Shown here: positions 7,423-14,581 of the stretch, piece by piece
Layout: each line of letters starts with the position of its first letter
Numbering within the stretch: position 1 is the first letter of the stretch
Source of the DNA: JAAZPT01 sp034180455
GTDB lineage: Bacteria; Bacillota; Clostridia; Christensenellales; Aristaeellaceae
Assembly: GCA_034180455.1 (NCBI GenBank)
Contig: JAXFOG010000032.1
Span: forward strand, 89,720 to 153,719
Reading direction: 5' to 3'
DNA length: 64,000 bases
The notes under the pieces: generated by a model
Databases searched by the model: none
What the model saw: only the letters and a program-made list of their open reading frames with translations
Told to the model about the DNA's origin: nothing
Position numbers and translations under genes: made by a program

Positions 7423-8666
7423 TGTTTACTGTCACCAAGCCTTGTCTGTGAAATTGTGAAATATGATATTGCCACTGCTATAGCTCCATAGGGCATAAGA
7501 ACATTATAGCCAAAAATATCTAAGAGTAGTCCACACAATATAGGAGTAACTATTTGCGCTGCCATTGAGAACGTGTAGTAATATCCAGTGAATTTGCCTA
7601 TATCCTTTGCATGACATATATCTACCACCATAGGTAGGCTATTCACATTTATAAATGCCCAAGCAACGCCTACTAAAGCAAAGAGTATAAAGTATATGTA
7701 AGAAAACTCCTTGAACATTCCTGCTGCAAAAAAGCATGCAGAAAGCAATACTATTCCAATTTTGATTGTTTTGCGTCTGCCTATGCGAGTTGCAACAAAG
7801 CCAACAGGAATAAATGAAACTATTGCACCAAGAGAAGCTATCATAAGGCATGTAGCAGCTTGAGCAGTGCTGCTTTCCCATTTTACAGAGGCAAACTTTG
7901 TAAAGTTAGTTTCAATTGCGTTGTAGCCTACGAACCAGAAAAATATCGATATAAGAATAAATATAAGATCGTGACGCTCTTCTTTGCTTAAAGACTTAAA
8001 ACCAGATAGCGAGTTATTTTCAGAGTGTTCTATTGGCTCATCTTCAGTATTTCCTACTTCGCTTGCCATTTCTCGCTCGCGTATAGTGAGCAATAGTATA
8101 GTTATGCATAAAAGCATAAAGCATGCCACAATTGTGAACACTGTAGAATAGTCTTCACGTCCATCAGGGCGAGTATGTATAAAGAATTGCATAAGCAATA
8201 GAGTAAATACTCCACCTACTGCTCCCATAAGATTTATTACACCATTGGCCTTGCTTCGTAGAGGCTTTATTGTAAGATCGCTCATCAATGATACAGCAGG
8301 GCTTCTGTATATTCCCATTGTGATAAGCAGCAGCAAGAGAATTATTACAAATGCTGATAAGTTTTTTGCTTCATCTGCAATTGGAAGCAAAACTATAAGT
8401 ATTGTAGCCAGTGCCGTTCCTATTACTATGTATGGCATACGCTTGCCTATGCTTAGTTTGCACTTATCACTTATAGAGCCAAATACAGGCAAAAGTATTA
8501 CTGCCAATATATTATCCAGGGCCATAATAATTCCTTGATTGACCTCGGACATGTTGAATGTATGCAGTAGTATTTTGGGAATTATAGGGTTGTAGAGCTG
8601 CCAAAATGATGTTATCGACATAAAGGCAAGCCCTATGAGAAATGTTCTCTTATAGTTTAGCTTCAT
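7419..8666 (-). CDS. MFS transporter, GPH/SLC45-like sugar symporter type
   Basis: The 415-residue protein has 12 predicted membrane spans and the loop 2-3 signature FGSISDKCKLSIGKRMPYI, close to that of glycoside-pentoside-hexuronide/SLC45 transporters. A second copy of the signature, GFVATRIGRRKT, sits after span 8. The central loop (about residues 205-230) is acidic. It probably carries a sugar or related small solute with a cation. TAAGGAGC precedes the ATG. It is the first gene of a two-gene operon with gdpD, and its upstream region (8667-8876) is rich in palindromes shared with the divergent gene. Confidence 0.82.
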   Translation of the reverse strand: MKLNYKRTFLIGLAFMSITSFWQLYNPIIPKILLHTFNMSEVNQGIIMALDNILAVILLPVFGSISDKCKLSIGKRMPYIVIGTALATILIVLLPIADEAKNLSAFVIILLLLLITMGIYRSPAVSLMSDLTIKPLRSKANGVINLMGAVGGVFTLLLMQFFIHTRPDGREDYSTVFTIVACFMLLCITILLLTIREREMASEVGNTEDEPIEHSENNSLSGFKSLSKEERHDLIFILISIFFWFVGYNAIETNFTKFASVKWESSTAQAATCLMIASLGAIVSFIPVGFVATRIGRRKTIKIGIVLLSACFFAAGMFKEFSYIYFILFALVGVAWAFINVNSLPMVVDICHAKDIGKFTGYYYTFSMAAQIVTPILCGLLLDIFGYNVLMPYGAIAVAISYFTISQTRLGDSKQ

Positions 8667-8728
8667 ATTTTGCTCCTTAAAATTATTGATTTTTTGCTAT
8701 ACAAGTGATTAAATAAAATTATAAACAC

Positions 8729-8809
8729 ATTGTAAATTTTACAATTTTTATTTATGATGATTGTATCATAAATTATGAATAAATGACAAATTTAATATAC
8801 AATATTGTA
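8729..8809. promoter_or_regulatory. Divergent control region with TTGTA/TACAA palindromes
   Basis: The intergenic space holds a perfect 8-bp inverted repeat ATTGTAAA-T-TTTACAAT (8729-8745), ATGA-N5-TCAT (8757-8769) and a 12-base perfect palindrome TACAATATTGTA (8798-8809). The first and third share the half-site TTGTA. They lie between an MFS-gdpD operon (minus) and an MBL-ABC operon (plus). Operator function for one shared regulator is inferred; AT-rich DNA makes chance palindromes more likely. Confidence 0.35.
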
Positions 8810-8876
8810 GAATTGTCTTTTGCAAATTTTTAACAATAATAGTATAATTATTTTACAAATGATATTGGAGGCGCTG

Positions 8877-9704
8877 ATGGAGCTCGTTGTATTAGCAGAC
8901 AGAACCATTAACGATGGAGTGGTACCAAGTAGCCTAATTACTAATGAAGGCTCAGGAATATTTATCTCCGACAAAAAACATAATATATTGGTCGATGTAG
9001 GGCAGGACGATACTATTATCAATAACGCAAGACTTTTGGGCGTTGACTTGAGAGATGTAGACATCTGCTTTATTACTCATGGTCATTACGAAAGCTGTAA
9101 TGGCCTTAGCAGCTTCTTAGAATACAACAGCAAGGCCAAAATTTATTGCAGTACAGACATATTAGGTAAATACTACAATAATAGGAACGAATTTATTGGT
9201 GCAGATAAGTCAATTGCAAATGTTGTAAAGAACAATTCAGATAGATTTATATTTGTTGAAGATGAATACTATATAGACAATGATGTTTATATTTTTTCTG
9301 GCAATGACAGGAGATCTCTTGTAAATACTAGAGAGATAGGTTTTGCAGTACAGAGTAACCATAGGCTTGAGCCTGATGATTTTCATCATGAACTATATAT
9401 TATTATAGGGGATAAGGAAAAGATAATTGTATCAGGCTGCACTCATAAGGGAGTGTGCAATGTGATGCAATGGACAAAATATGAGAATATTAAGGCGTTT
9501 GTAGGTGGTGTGCGCATAGGCAGCTTTGATAAAAGTAAGCCTAGGGACGTAAGAGCAGCAGATGACATGATACAAAACTTAATGCAATATAACACAATGT
9601 ACTATGTACATAATTGTATAGACAAGAATTTTTATGACTATCTGCAAGAGAATATGGGAGAAAAATTTCAACAAATATCTTTGGGAAGCCGTTTTAAAAT
9701 CTAA
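8877..9704 (+). CDS. Metallo-beta-lactamase-fold protein (COG1237-like) with a degenerate metal motif
   Basis: The ATG at 8877 is chosen because GGAGG (8867-8871) lies five bases upstream; the frame is open 19 codons further 5' but has no better start. The 275-residue product resembles the COG1237 MBL family: NEGSGIFISDKKHNILVDVGQDDTIINNARLLGVDL, an ITHGHYESCNGL motif and VSGCTHKGVCNVM, corresponding to the family's GCxHxGxxN. Normal enzymes have HGHYDHTGG; here the Asp becomes Glu and the following His becomes Ser (residues 72-73), so metal binding is probably impaired or altered. It precedes an ABC importer operon by 50 bases, and a link is possible. The reaction is unknown. Confidence 0.78.
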   Translation: MELVVLADRTINDGVVPSSLITNEGSGIFISDKKHNILVDVGQDDTIINNARLLGVDLRDVDICFITHGHYESCNGLSSFLEYNSKAKIYCSTDILGKYYNNRNEFIGADKSIANVVKNNSDRFIFVEDEYYIDNDVYIFSGNDRRSLVNTREIGFAVQSNHRLEPDDFHHELYIIIGDKEKIIVSGCTHKGVCNVMQWTKYENIKAFVGGVRIGSFDKSKPRDVRAADDMIQNLMQYNTMYYVHNCIDKNFYDYLQENMGEKFQQISLGSRFKI

Positions 9705-9753
9705 TTTTATTGGTATATATTAATTATATAAATGTTTTAAGGAGCTAAGAAAT

Positions 9754-10704
9754 ATGAAAAAGAAAATTCTTGTTTTGGCTATATGTGTAATGCTGCTTGT
9801 AAATGTAGCATTTGCTGAGAGTATAAAACTTATTGGACTTGCAGGACCTACAAGTATGGGAATGGCTTATTTACTAGAGCAAAATGAGCAGGGCAAGAGC
9901 TTGAATAATTATGAATTCATGCTTGCAAATGCGCCTGAAGAAGTAGTGGCAAAGGTAAGCTCTGGCGAAGTTGATATAGCTGCTGTACCTGCAAACCTTG
10001 CAAGTGTGCTATACAACAAGACAGATGGAGCCATTAAGGCAGTAGATATCAATACTCTTGGAGTATTGTATATTGTAGAAACTGGAGATAGTATTAAATC
10101 TCTAGCTGATTTAAAAGGTAAAACATTATTAGCATCTGGTAAGGGAGCAAGTCCAGAGTTCGTACTAAATCATCTTCTTAGACAAAATGGTATAGATCCA
10201 GAAAAAGATCTTACAATTGACTACAAGACAGAACATAATGAAATAGTTGCTGCATTGAGCAAGGGCATGGGCAATATAGCAATGCTTCCACAACCATTTG
10301 TAACAGTGGCAGAGAGCAAAGTTGAAGGATTGCATACTGCTATTGATCTTACTGAAGAGTGGAATAAGACGAACGACACAAAACTTATTACTGGAGTTAC
10401 AATAGTAAGTCGCAAGCTTTATGAAGAAAATCCACAAGCAGTGAAGAACTTCATAGCAGATCATAAGGCCAGTGTTGAATATGTAAATGCCAATAATGAA
10501 GAAGCAAGCGCTCTTATTGAAAAATTTAACATATTTAAGGCTGCTGTTGCAAAGAAGGCCTTGCCTTACTGCAATATAGTTTGTATAGACGGCGCTGAAA
10601 TGCAAAAAACAATGGACGCCTATCTGCAGGTACTCAACGATGAAAACCCAAAATCAGTAGGTGGCAAGCTTCCTGACGATGAATTCTATGCAATTTTTGA
10701 ATAA
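9754..10704 (+). CDS. NMT1/TauA-like ABC transporter substrate-binding protein
   Basis: The 316-residue protein has a signal peptide (MKKK, hydrophobic core, AFA before Glu near residue 22) but no lipobox. The mature part matches the NMT1/SsuA-type periplasmic-binding fold: GPTSMGMAYLLEQ, VSSGEVDIAAVPANLASVLYN, and LADLKGKTLLASGKGASPEFVLNHLLRQNGIDPEKDL. Such proteins bind sulfonates, nitrate, pyrimidine precursors and others; the ligand cannot be told here. AAGGAG precedes the ATG. It is followed by overlapping permease and ATPase genes, so it is a complete importer. Confidence 0.88.
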   Translation: MKKKILVLAICVMLLVNVAFAESIKLIGLAGPTSMGMAYLLEQNEQGKSLNNYEFMLANAPEEVVAKVSSGEVDIAAVPANLASVLYNKTDGAIKAVDINTLGVLYIVETGDSIKSLADLKGKTLLASGKGASPEFVLNHLLRQNGIDPEKDLTIDYKTEHNEIVAALSKGMGNIAMLPQPFVTVAESKVEGLHTAIDLTEEWNKTNDTKLITGVTIVSRKLYEENPQAVKNFIADHKASVEYVNANNEEASALIEKFNIFKAAVAKKALPYCNIVCIDGAEMQKTMDAYLQVLNDENPKSVGGKLPDDEFYAIFE

Positions 10705-11467
10705 AAATAATTTACAAAAAATAATGGCAATAGCCTTCGCCCTTTTATTGTGGCAGGCTATTGCTTTATTATTAAATAATACTCTCTTGCTTGTAGGACC
10801 ATTAGAAGTTTTAACTAGACTTTTTGAGCTACTGCAAACTGAGGAATATTGGATTAACTTAGCAAATACCATGAGCAATATTTTGCTTGGCCTTTTTATT
10901 GCGATTGCTTTAGGATTAATGCTTGCTGCTATATCAAGCAAATTAAAACTTGTAGATATAATGCTATGGCCATTTGTTGCTTGCATGAAAGCTACACCAC
11001 TTGCCTCATTTGTAATAATTTGTTTAGTTTGGGTAGGAAACACGAAGCTTAGTATAATAACAGTATTTCTAATAGTATTCCCGATAGTATATTCCAATAT
11101 GCTCACTGCGTATAAATCAATTGATAAAAAGCTTGATCAAATGCTTATGATATTTGAAGTGCCTTTTTCAAGGCGAATGAGATTGCTTTATATTCCACAA
11201 TCAATAAAAACATTTATTTCAACGCTAGAAGTCGCCATAGGCATGGCTTTTAAATCAGGAGTAGCAGCAGAACTTATTGCTGTTCCTAGGAACACAATAG
11301 GAGATCTTTTGCGCGAAGCAAAGGTGTTTTTGCTTACAGCAGATATGTTTGCATGGACATTTAGCATAATTGTTATAAGTGTCTGTGTTGAGCGTTTTAT
11401 AGTATTTGTAATCAAAGAATGCTATAAATGCTTTATAAATAGGAGGGAAAGCTTTGATAAAGCTTAG
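10679..11467 (+). CDS. ABC transporter permease, SsuC/TauC-like
   Basis: This membrane protein of about 262 residues has six predicted helices and the BPD_transp_1 EAA-like loop (MIFEVPFSRRMRLLYIPQSIKTF, near residue 160). It pairs with the upstream binding protein and downstream ATPase. The start is uncertain: ATG at 10679 has no good Shine-Dalgarno, whereas an in-frame GTG at 10661 lies within an AGGTGG that could itself be a ribosome site. The gene overlaps the binding-protein gene by 26 bases and the ATPase gene by 14, so translational coupling probably sets its expression. Confidence 0.86.
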   Translation: MNSMQFLNKNNLQKIMAIAFALLLWQAIALLLNNTLLLVGPLEVLTRLFELLQTEEYWINLANTMSNILLGLFIAIALGLMLAAISSKLKLVDIMLWPFVACMKATPLASFVIICLVWVGNTKLSIITVFLIVFPIVYSNMLTAYKSIDKKLDQMLMIFEVPFSRRMRLLYIPQSIKTFISTLEVAIGMAFKSGVAAELIAVPRNTIGDLLREAKVFLLTADMFAWTFSIIVISVCVERFIVFVIKECYKCFINRRESFDKA

Positions 11468-12017
11468 AAATATCTCAAAAAGCTTTAATGACAAAAGCGT
11501 AATAAGCAATCTGAATTTAGAAATTCAGTATGGCGAAAAGGTCGCAATCATGGGTAAGAGTGGAACAGGCAAAACAACATTGCTCAATATAATTATGGGC
11601 CTAGTTACCTCTGATAGTGGAACAATATCTGGTGTACCTAAAAACAAGTCTATGGTCTTTCAGGAAAACAGACTACTTGATGATTTTTCAGCATACGATA
11701 ATATTAAGCTTGTATGTAACACCGATAAAGAAAAAATACTCCAGCACTTTGAAGAACTAGGCCTTAGTGGTGAGGAATACAAGCTTGCAGGAGAATATTC
11801 TGGTGGAATGAAAAGAAGACTTGCAATTATGCGAGCAGTGCTTGCAGAGCCAGAACTAATAGTAATGGACGAAGCCTTCAAGGGATTAGACAAAGCTACA
11901 AAGAATATAGTTATAGACTATGTATATAAATATACTCAAAATAAAACGTGCGTATTTGTTACGCACGATAAATCCGAAGCAATTAGTTTGCAATGTAACA
12001 GGATAATTGAAATTTAA
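11454..12017 (+). CDS. ABC transporter ATPase, SsuB/TauB-like
   Basis: The 187-residue nucleotide-binding protein has a Walker A GKSGTGKTT (residues 34-42), Q-loop MVFQEN, signature YSGGMKRRLAIMRA, Walker B LIVMDEAFKGLD and switch His in FVTHD. It is shorter than SsuB (about 240-260) because it ends soon after the H-loop and lacks the usual C-terminal tail. The start is TTG at 11454, seven bases after AGGAGG (11441-11446). It energises the importer encoded by the two upstream genes. Its stop overlaps that of the convergent gtrA-like gene by four bases. Confidence 0.88.
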   Translation: MIKLRNISKSFNDKSVISNLNLEIQYGEKVAIMGKSGTGKTTLLNIIMGLVTSDSGTISGVPKNKSMVFQENRLLDDFSAYDNIKLVCNTDKEKILQHFEELGLSGEEYKLAGEYSGGMKRRLAIMRAVLAEPELIVMDEAFKGLDKATKNIVIDYVYKYTQNKTCVFVTHDKSEAISLQCNRIIEI

Positions 12018-12448
12018 TTCTTATTAAAAATAACTAGTTTGCTTGCTATATAATTAAATATTACTACAAATATATTAGCAATAAGCTTTGCTATATACTG
12101 ATTAATTCCAAGCCATCTAACCATTGCATATAGGGAAAATTGATCAAATAGCAGAAAAGATAATACCCTTGCTGCAAAAAACAGCACCAGCTCTTTAAAA
12201 ATTTTATTTGATTTGCTTTCAAACACATATTTGCGATTGGTAAAAAAAGCAAATAGCACAGAGAGAACCCAAGCCACAAGATTTGAAATGAGTAGATGCG
12301 AGGGCGCTGATGATGTGAGAATCAGCTCTCTAAATAAAGCAAATACCACATAATTTATTACAGTTGTTAGTCCACCAAAAACTATATATAAGAATATTTC
12401 TTTTAGTTTAGGATTGTTTTTTAGCTTATCAATTAATTTTTGTTTCAT
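12014..12448 (-). CDS. GtrA-like family membrane protein
   Basis: The 144-residue protein has four membrane helices and GtrA signatures: IVFGGLTTVINYVVFALF, NLVAWVLSVLFAFFTNRKYVF, and a last helix ending NYIASKLVIFNK. GtrA proteins are thought to flip or help process polyprenyl-linked sugars for envelope glycosylation. A GtrB-type glycosyltransferase is encoded 44 kb away at 55,941, and a GT-C-like membrane protein is in the same operon. The start overlaps the upstream 71-residue gene by four bases. Confidence 0.9.
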   Translation of the reverse strand: MKQKLIDKLKNNPKLKEIFLYIVFGGLTTVINYVVFALFRELILTSSAPSHLLISNLVAWVLSVLFAFFTNRKYVFESKSNKIFKELVLFFAARVLSFLLFDQFSLYAMVRWLGINQYIAKLIANIFVVIFNYIASKLVIFNKN

Positions 12449-12660
12449 AGTTTTGCCTCATCATCTCCCCTTGCATAGGAACATGCAAGGAGATTTTTAT
12501 ATTCACAGTAGTGTTCCTTTTTACGATTTGATATGGTGTAAAAAAAACCATCGTCTTGAAGACTTTGCACTCTTATGGTCTTTTGAGTTATTGCACCCTC
12601 ATCCATAATCACAGCCTTTACGGGCTTTTGTTTTTCTAATGAATACTTTAAAAATCGCAT
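12445..12660 (-). CDS. Small conserved-looking protein of unknown function (71 aa)
   Basis: This basic-to-neutral protein of 71 residues is predicted mostly beta: KPVKAVIMDEGAITQKTIRVQSL, FFYTISNRKKEHY, and an ending LLACSYARGDDEAKL. The pattern of short strands and a C-terminal YARGDD resembles small beta-barrel proteins seen in clostridial genomes, but I cannot name a family. It overlaps gtrA by four bases and starts directly after the GT-C gene's stop. AGGT lies upstream of the ATG. The tight packing in a five-to-seven-gene operon argues that it is real. Confidence 0.7.
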   Translation of the reverse strand: MRFLKYSLEKQKPVKAVIMDEGAITQKTIRVQSLQDDGFFYTISNRKKEHYCEYKNLLACSYARGDDEAKL

Positions 12661-14580
12661 TTATATTACCTTATATAGGGTGTATGAATTATTTGAATAT
12701 ACAATATCAAATTCATCATCTAGATTTTCCAAATCTATATCGCTATATTCATATAATTCGCTAGGACCAATAATTATATATTTTACATTATATTTCTCAA
12801 TTAGTCCATTGTGTTTACTTGGGTTTGTATAAAAGTCTTTGACTTCTGCTTTTCGTTTGCTGGTATCTATACCATGATAATATAGCCAAAGATCTGGTCC
12901 ACACAATATTTTTCTACCTGCTAGGGAGGATATGGGGTTAAGATGGTTGCTTGCTGTAATAAAAACACTATTCCTGTCTGTATTTTTTTCAACGAACTTA
13001 GCAATATCAACGCTGTCTTGGCTATATGCCTCATAGCTACTTACACATTCTCTAGCAAGGCTTAAGCTACCAGATATCACGCATGTAAATATAAATAATG
13101 AAGCTAGTAAGGCTCTTGCAGGAATTTTTACCAAAGAATCATAGATGTTTATAAGCATTGAACATGTGGGAAGTAGCATTATTAAAAAGCTAAAGTATAT
13201 AAGCTTGTTATTATCATATTTGTTTGGCTGAAACAGCACAAACTCTGCAAGTAAAAATATAGCAAGAGCAGACAATATCAAACTTCTAAATTTTTTATCC
13301 TTGGTAAAAATAGACATCAACATAGGAATTATAACGATTCCCATGTTTTTTAAGTAGAATACAGGATAGATATCTCTTAGCGTACCATTATTGTTATTTA
13401 TCCAGTTAAAATGAAACCTTAGAAATCCACTATTATTTAGGCTTTGACCAAAAGTCCAGGTAAATAGCTGTGGCAATGTAAGGCATAGTGTGGTTGCTCC
13501 AAATATTGCAAATTGGATAAATACTATTTTTTTTCTTGAGGCCTCGGCAATAATTATTCGTGAAATCATTTGTATAATAGAAAAAATTCCAAGGGCTAAA
13601 AATGCGTGAGTATTTATCATTGGAAGACTTGAAGCCAGAGCAATAAGCAGAGCAAGCTCACCTTTTTTAAACTCTCTATTTTCAAAAAGTGGGTTAATGA
13701 GCAGATAAACACTAGGTAAAAATATAAGCATACCACCCATAAATGTACGCTGGGGCAGCATCATATCGGCTATTATGTTTGCCCATACTAAATTATGAGC
13801 TTCTGGACGATTTACAGGGGTTTTGTAGTAGCCTGTCATAATCTCGTTTATCCTTGCAGAAAAATCTCCACCTGCAAGGTCTATATCATATAAAAAACCA
13901 AGGCCACCATTTAAAAATAATAAAATGAATGCAAGTGCAGCTGCTCGTTTGTCATTACAGATCTTGAGTGCTAGCAAGTAATATCCCATAAATATACATG
14001 ACGATATTATAGTGCCAGGAATAATTATACTTGATTGAAGACTAAGCCCAAACAGATAAAGCGTGCTTGAAAGCGTATCTATTAGGAAAGGATACCCAAG
14101 CCTTACTCCAGGAAATATACTGTAATCCATAGGAAACTTTGCACCAATAGCACTTGTGATTATTGATAAGTGTAGCGAAAGATCCCCATACGTGCTTTGC
14201 CCAACCCATAAAGCCCCATTTTTTGGCATTATAGTGTGAGTATACTGCAGATAAGCCATCAGTACAGAAAAAGGCAAGACCAATATAAGTGCATTTAGAA
14301 GCTTTTTTCTTTCATCAATGCCAAAGTCTCTAATATGTTTGTTACGCTTAAATTTGTATACCAAAAATACAACTATAAGGTCTAGCACAATAGCAAAAAC
14401 ATGTGCAATCACTGTAAAACTAAATATGAAAGCCATTGCTGCAGGAAACAGCATAAGCATTGCAAAACCAAGGCATAGACCTATCCATGATCTCTCAACA
14501 ATGCCTATTGCAGATAGCAGCTTGTTTGCAATATATACGCCCGAAGCAAGAAATAGAAATAAAATAAATATAGCAATCAT
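12661..14580 (-). CDS. Polytopic membrane protein, GT-C glycosyltransferase-like
   Basis: The 639-residue protein has about 13-14 hydrophobic segments and a soluble tail of about 110 residues with the pattern VFITASNHLNPISSLAGRKI and KYNVKYIIIGPSELYEY. This tail recurs in bacterial GT-C-type (ArnT/PMT-like) membrane glycosyltransferases. An acidic motif in the first external loop is not clear, so catalysis is not proven. With gtrA two genes later it may transfer sugars from a polyprenyl carrier to an envelope polymer. It begins just after the polC stop and the TAGGT in it may act as its ribosome site. Confidence 0.65.
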   Translation of the reverse strand: MIAIFILFLFLASGVYIANKLLSAIGIVERSWIGLCLGFAMLMLFPAAMAFIFSFTVIAHVFAIVLDLIVVFLVYKFKRNKHIRDFGIDERKKLLNALILVLPFSVLMAYLQYTHTIMPKNGALWVGQSTYGDLSLHLSIITSAIGAKFPMDYSIFPGVRLGYPFLIDTLSSTLYLFGLSLQSSIIIPGTIISSCIFMGYYLLALKICNDKRAAALAFILLFLNGGLGFLYDIDLAGGDFSARINEIMTGYYKTPVNRPEAHNLVWANIIADMMLPQRTFMGGMLIFLPSVYLLINPLFENREFKKGELALLIALASSLPMINTHAFLALGIFSIIQMISRIIIAEASRKKIVFIQFAIFGATTLCLTLPQLFTWTFGQSLNNSGFLRFHFNWINNNNGTLRDIYPVFYLKNMGIVIIPMLMSIFTKDKKFRSLILSALAIFLLAEFVLFQPNKYDNNKLIYFSFLIMLLPTCSMLINIYDSLVKIPARALLASLFIFTCVISGSLSLARECVSSYEAYSQDSVDIAKFVEKNTDRNSVFITASNHLNPISSLAGRKILCGPDLWLYYHGIDTSKRKAEVKDFYTNPSKHNGLIEKYNVKYIIIGPSELYEYSDIDLENLDDEFDIVYSNNSYTLYKVI

Positions 14581-14581
14581 T

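Noticed and set aside
10654..11106. A 150-codon minus-strand open frame opposite the permease gene
   Set aside because: It lies antisense to a well-supported membrane protein gene, has no ribosome site and its translation matches nothing recognisable.
9754..12017. Assigning the ABC importer to thiamine, sulfonate or nitrate
   Set aside because: The NMT1/SsuA superfamily covers many ligands, and neither binding-site residues nor neighbours allow a choice.
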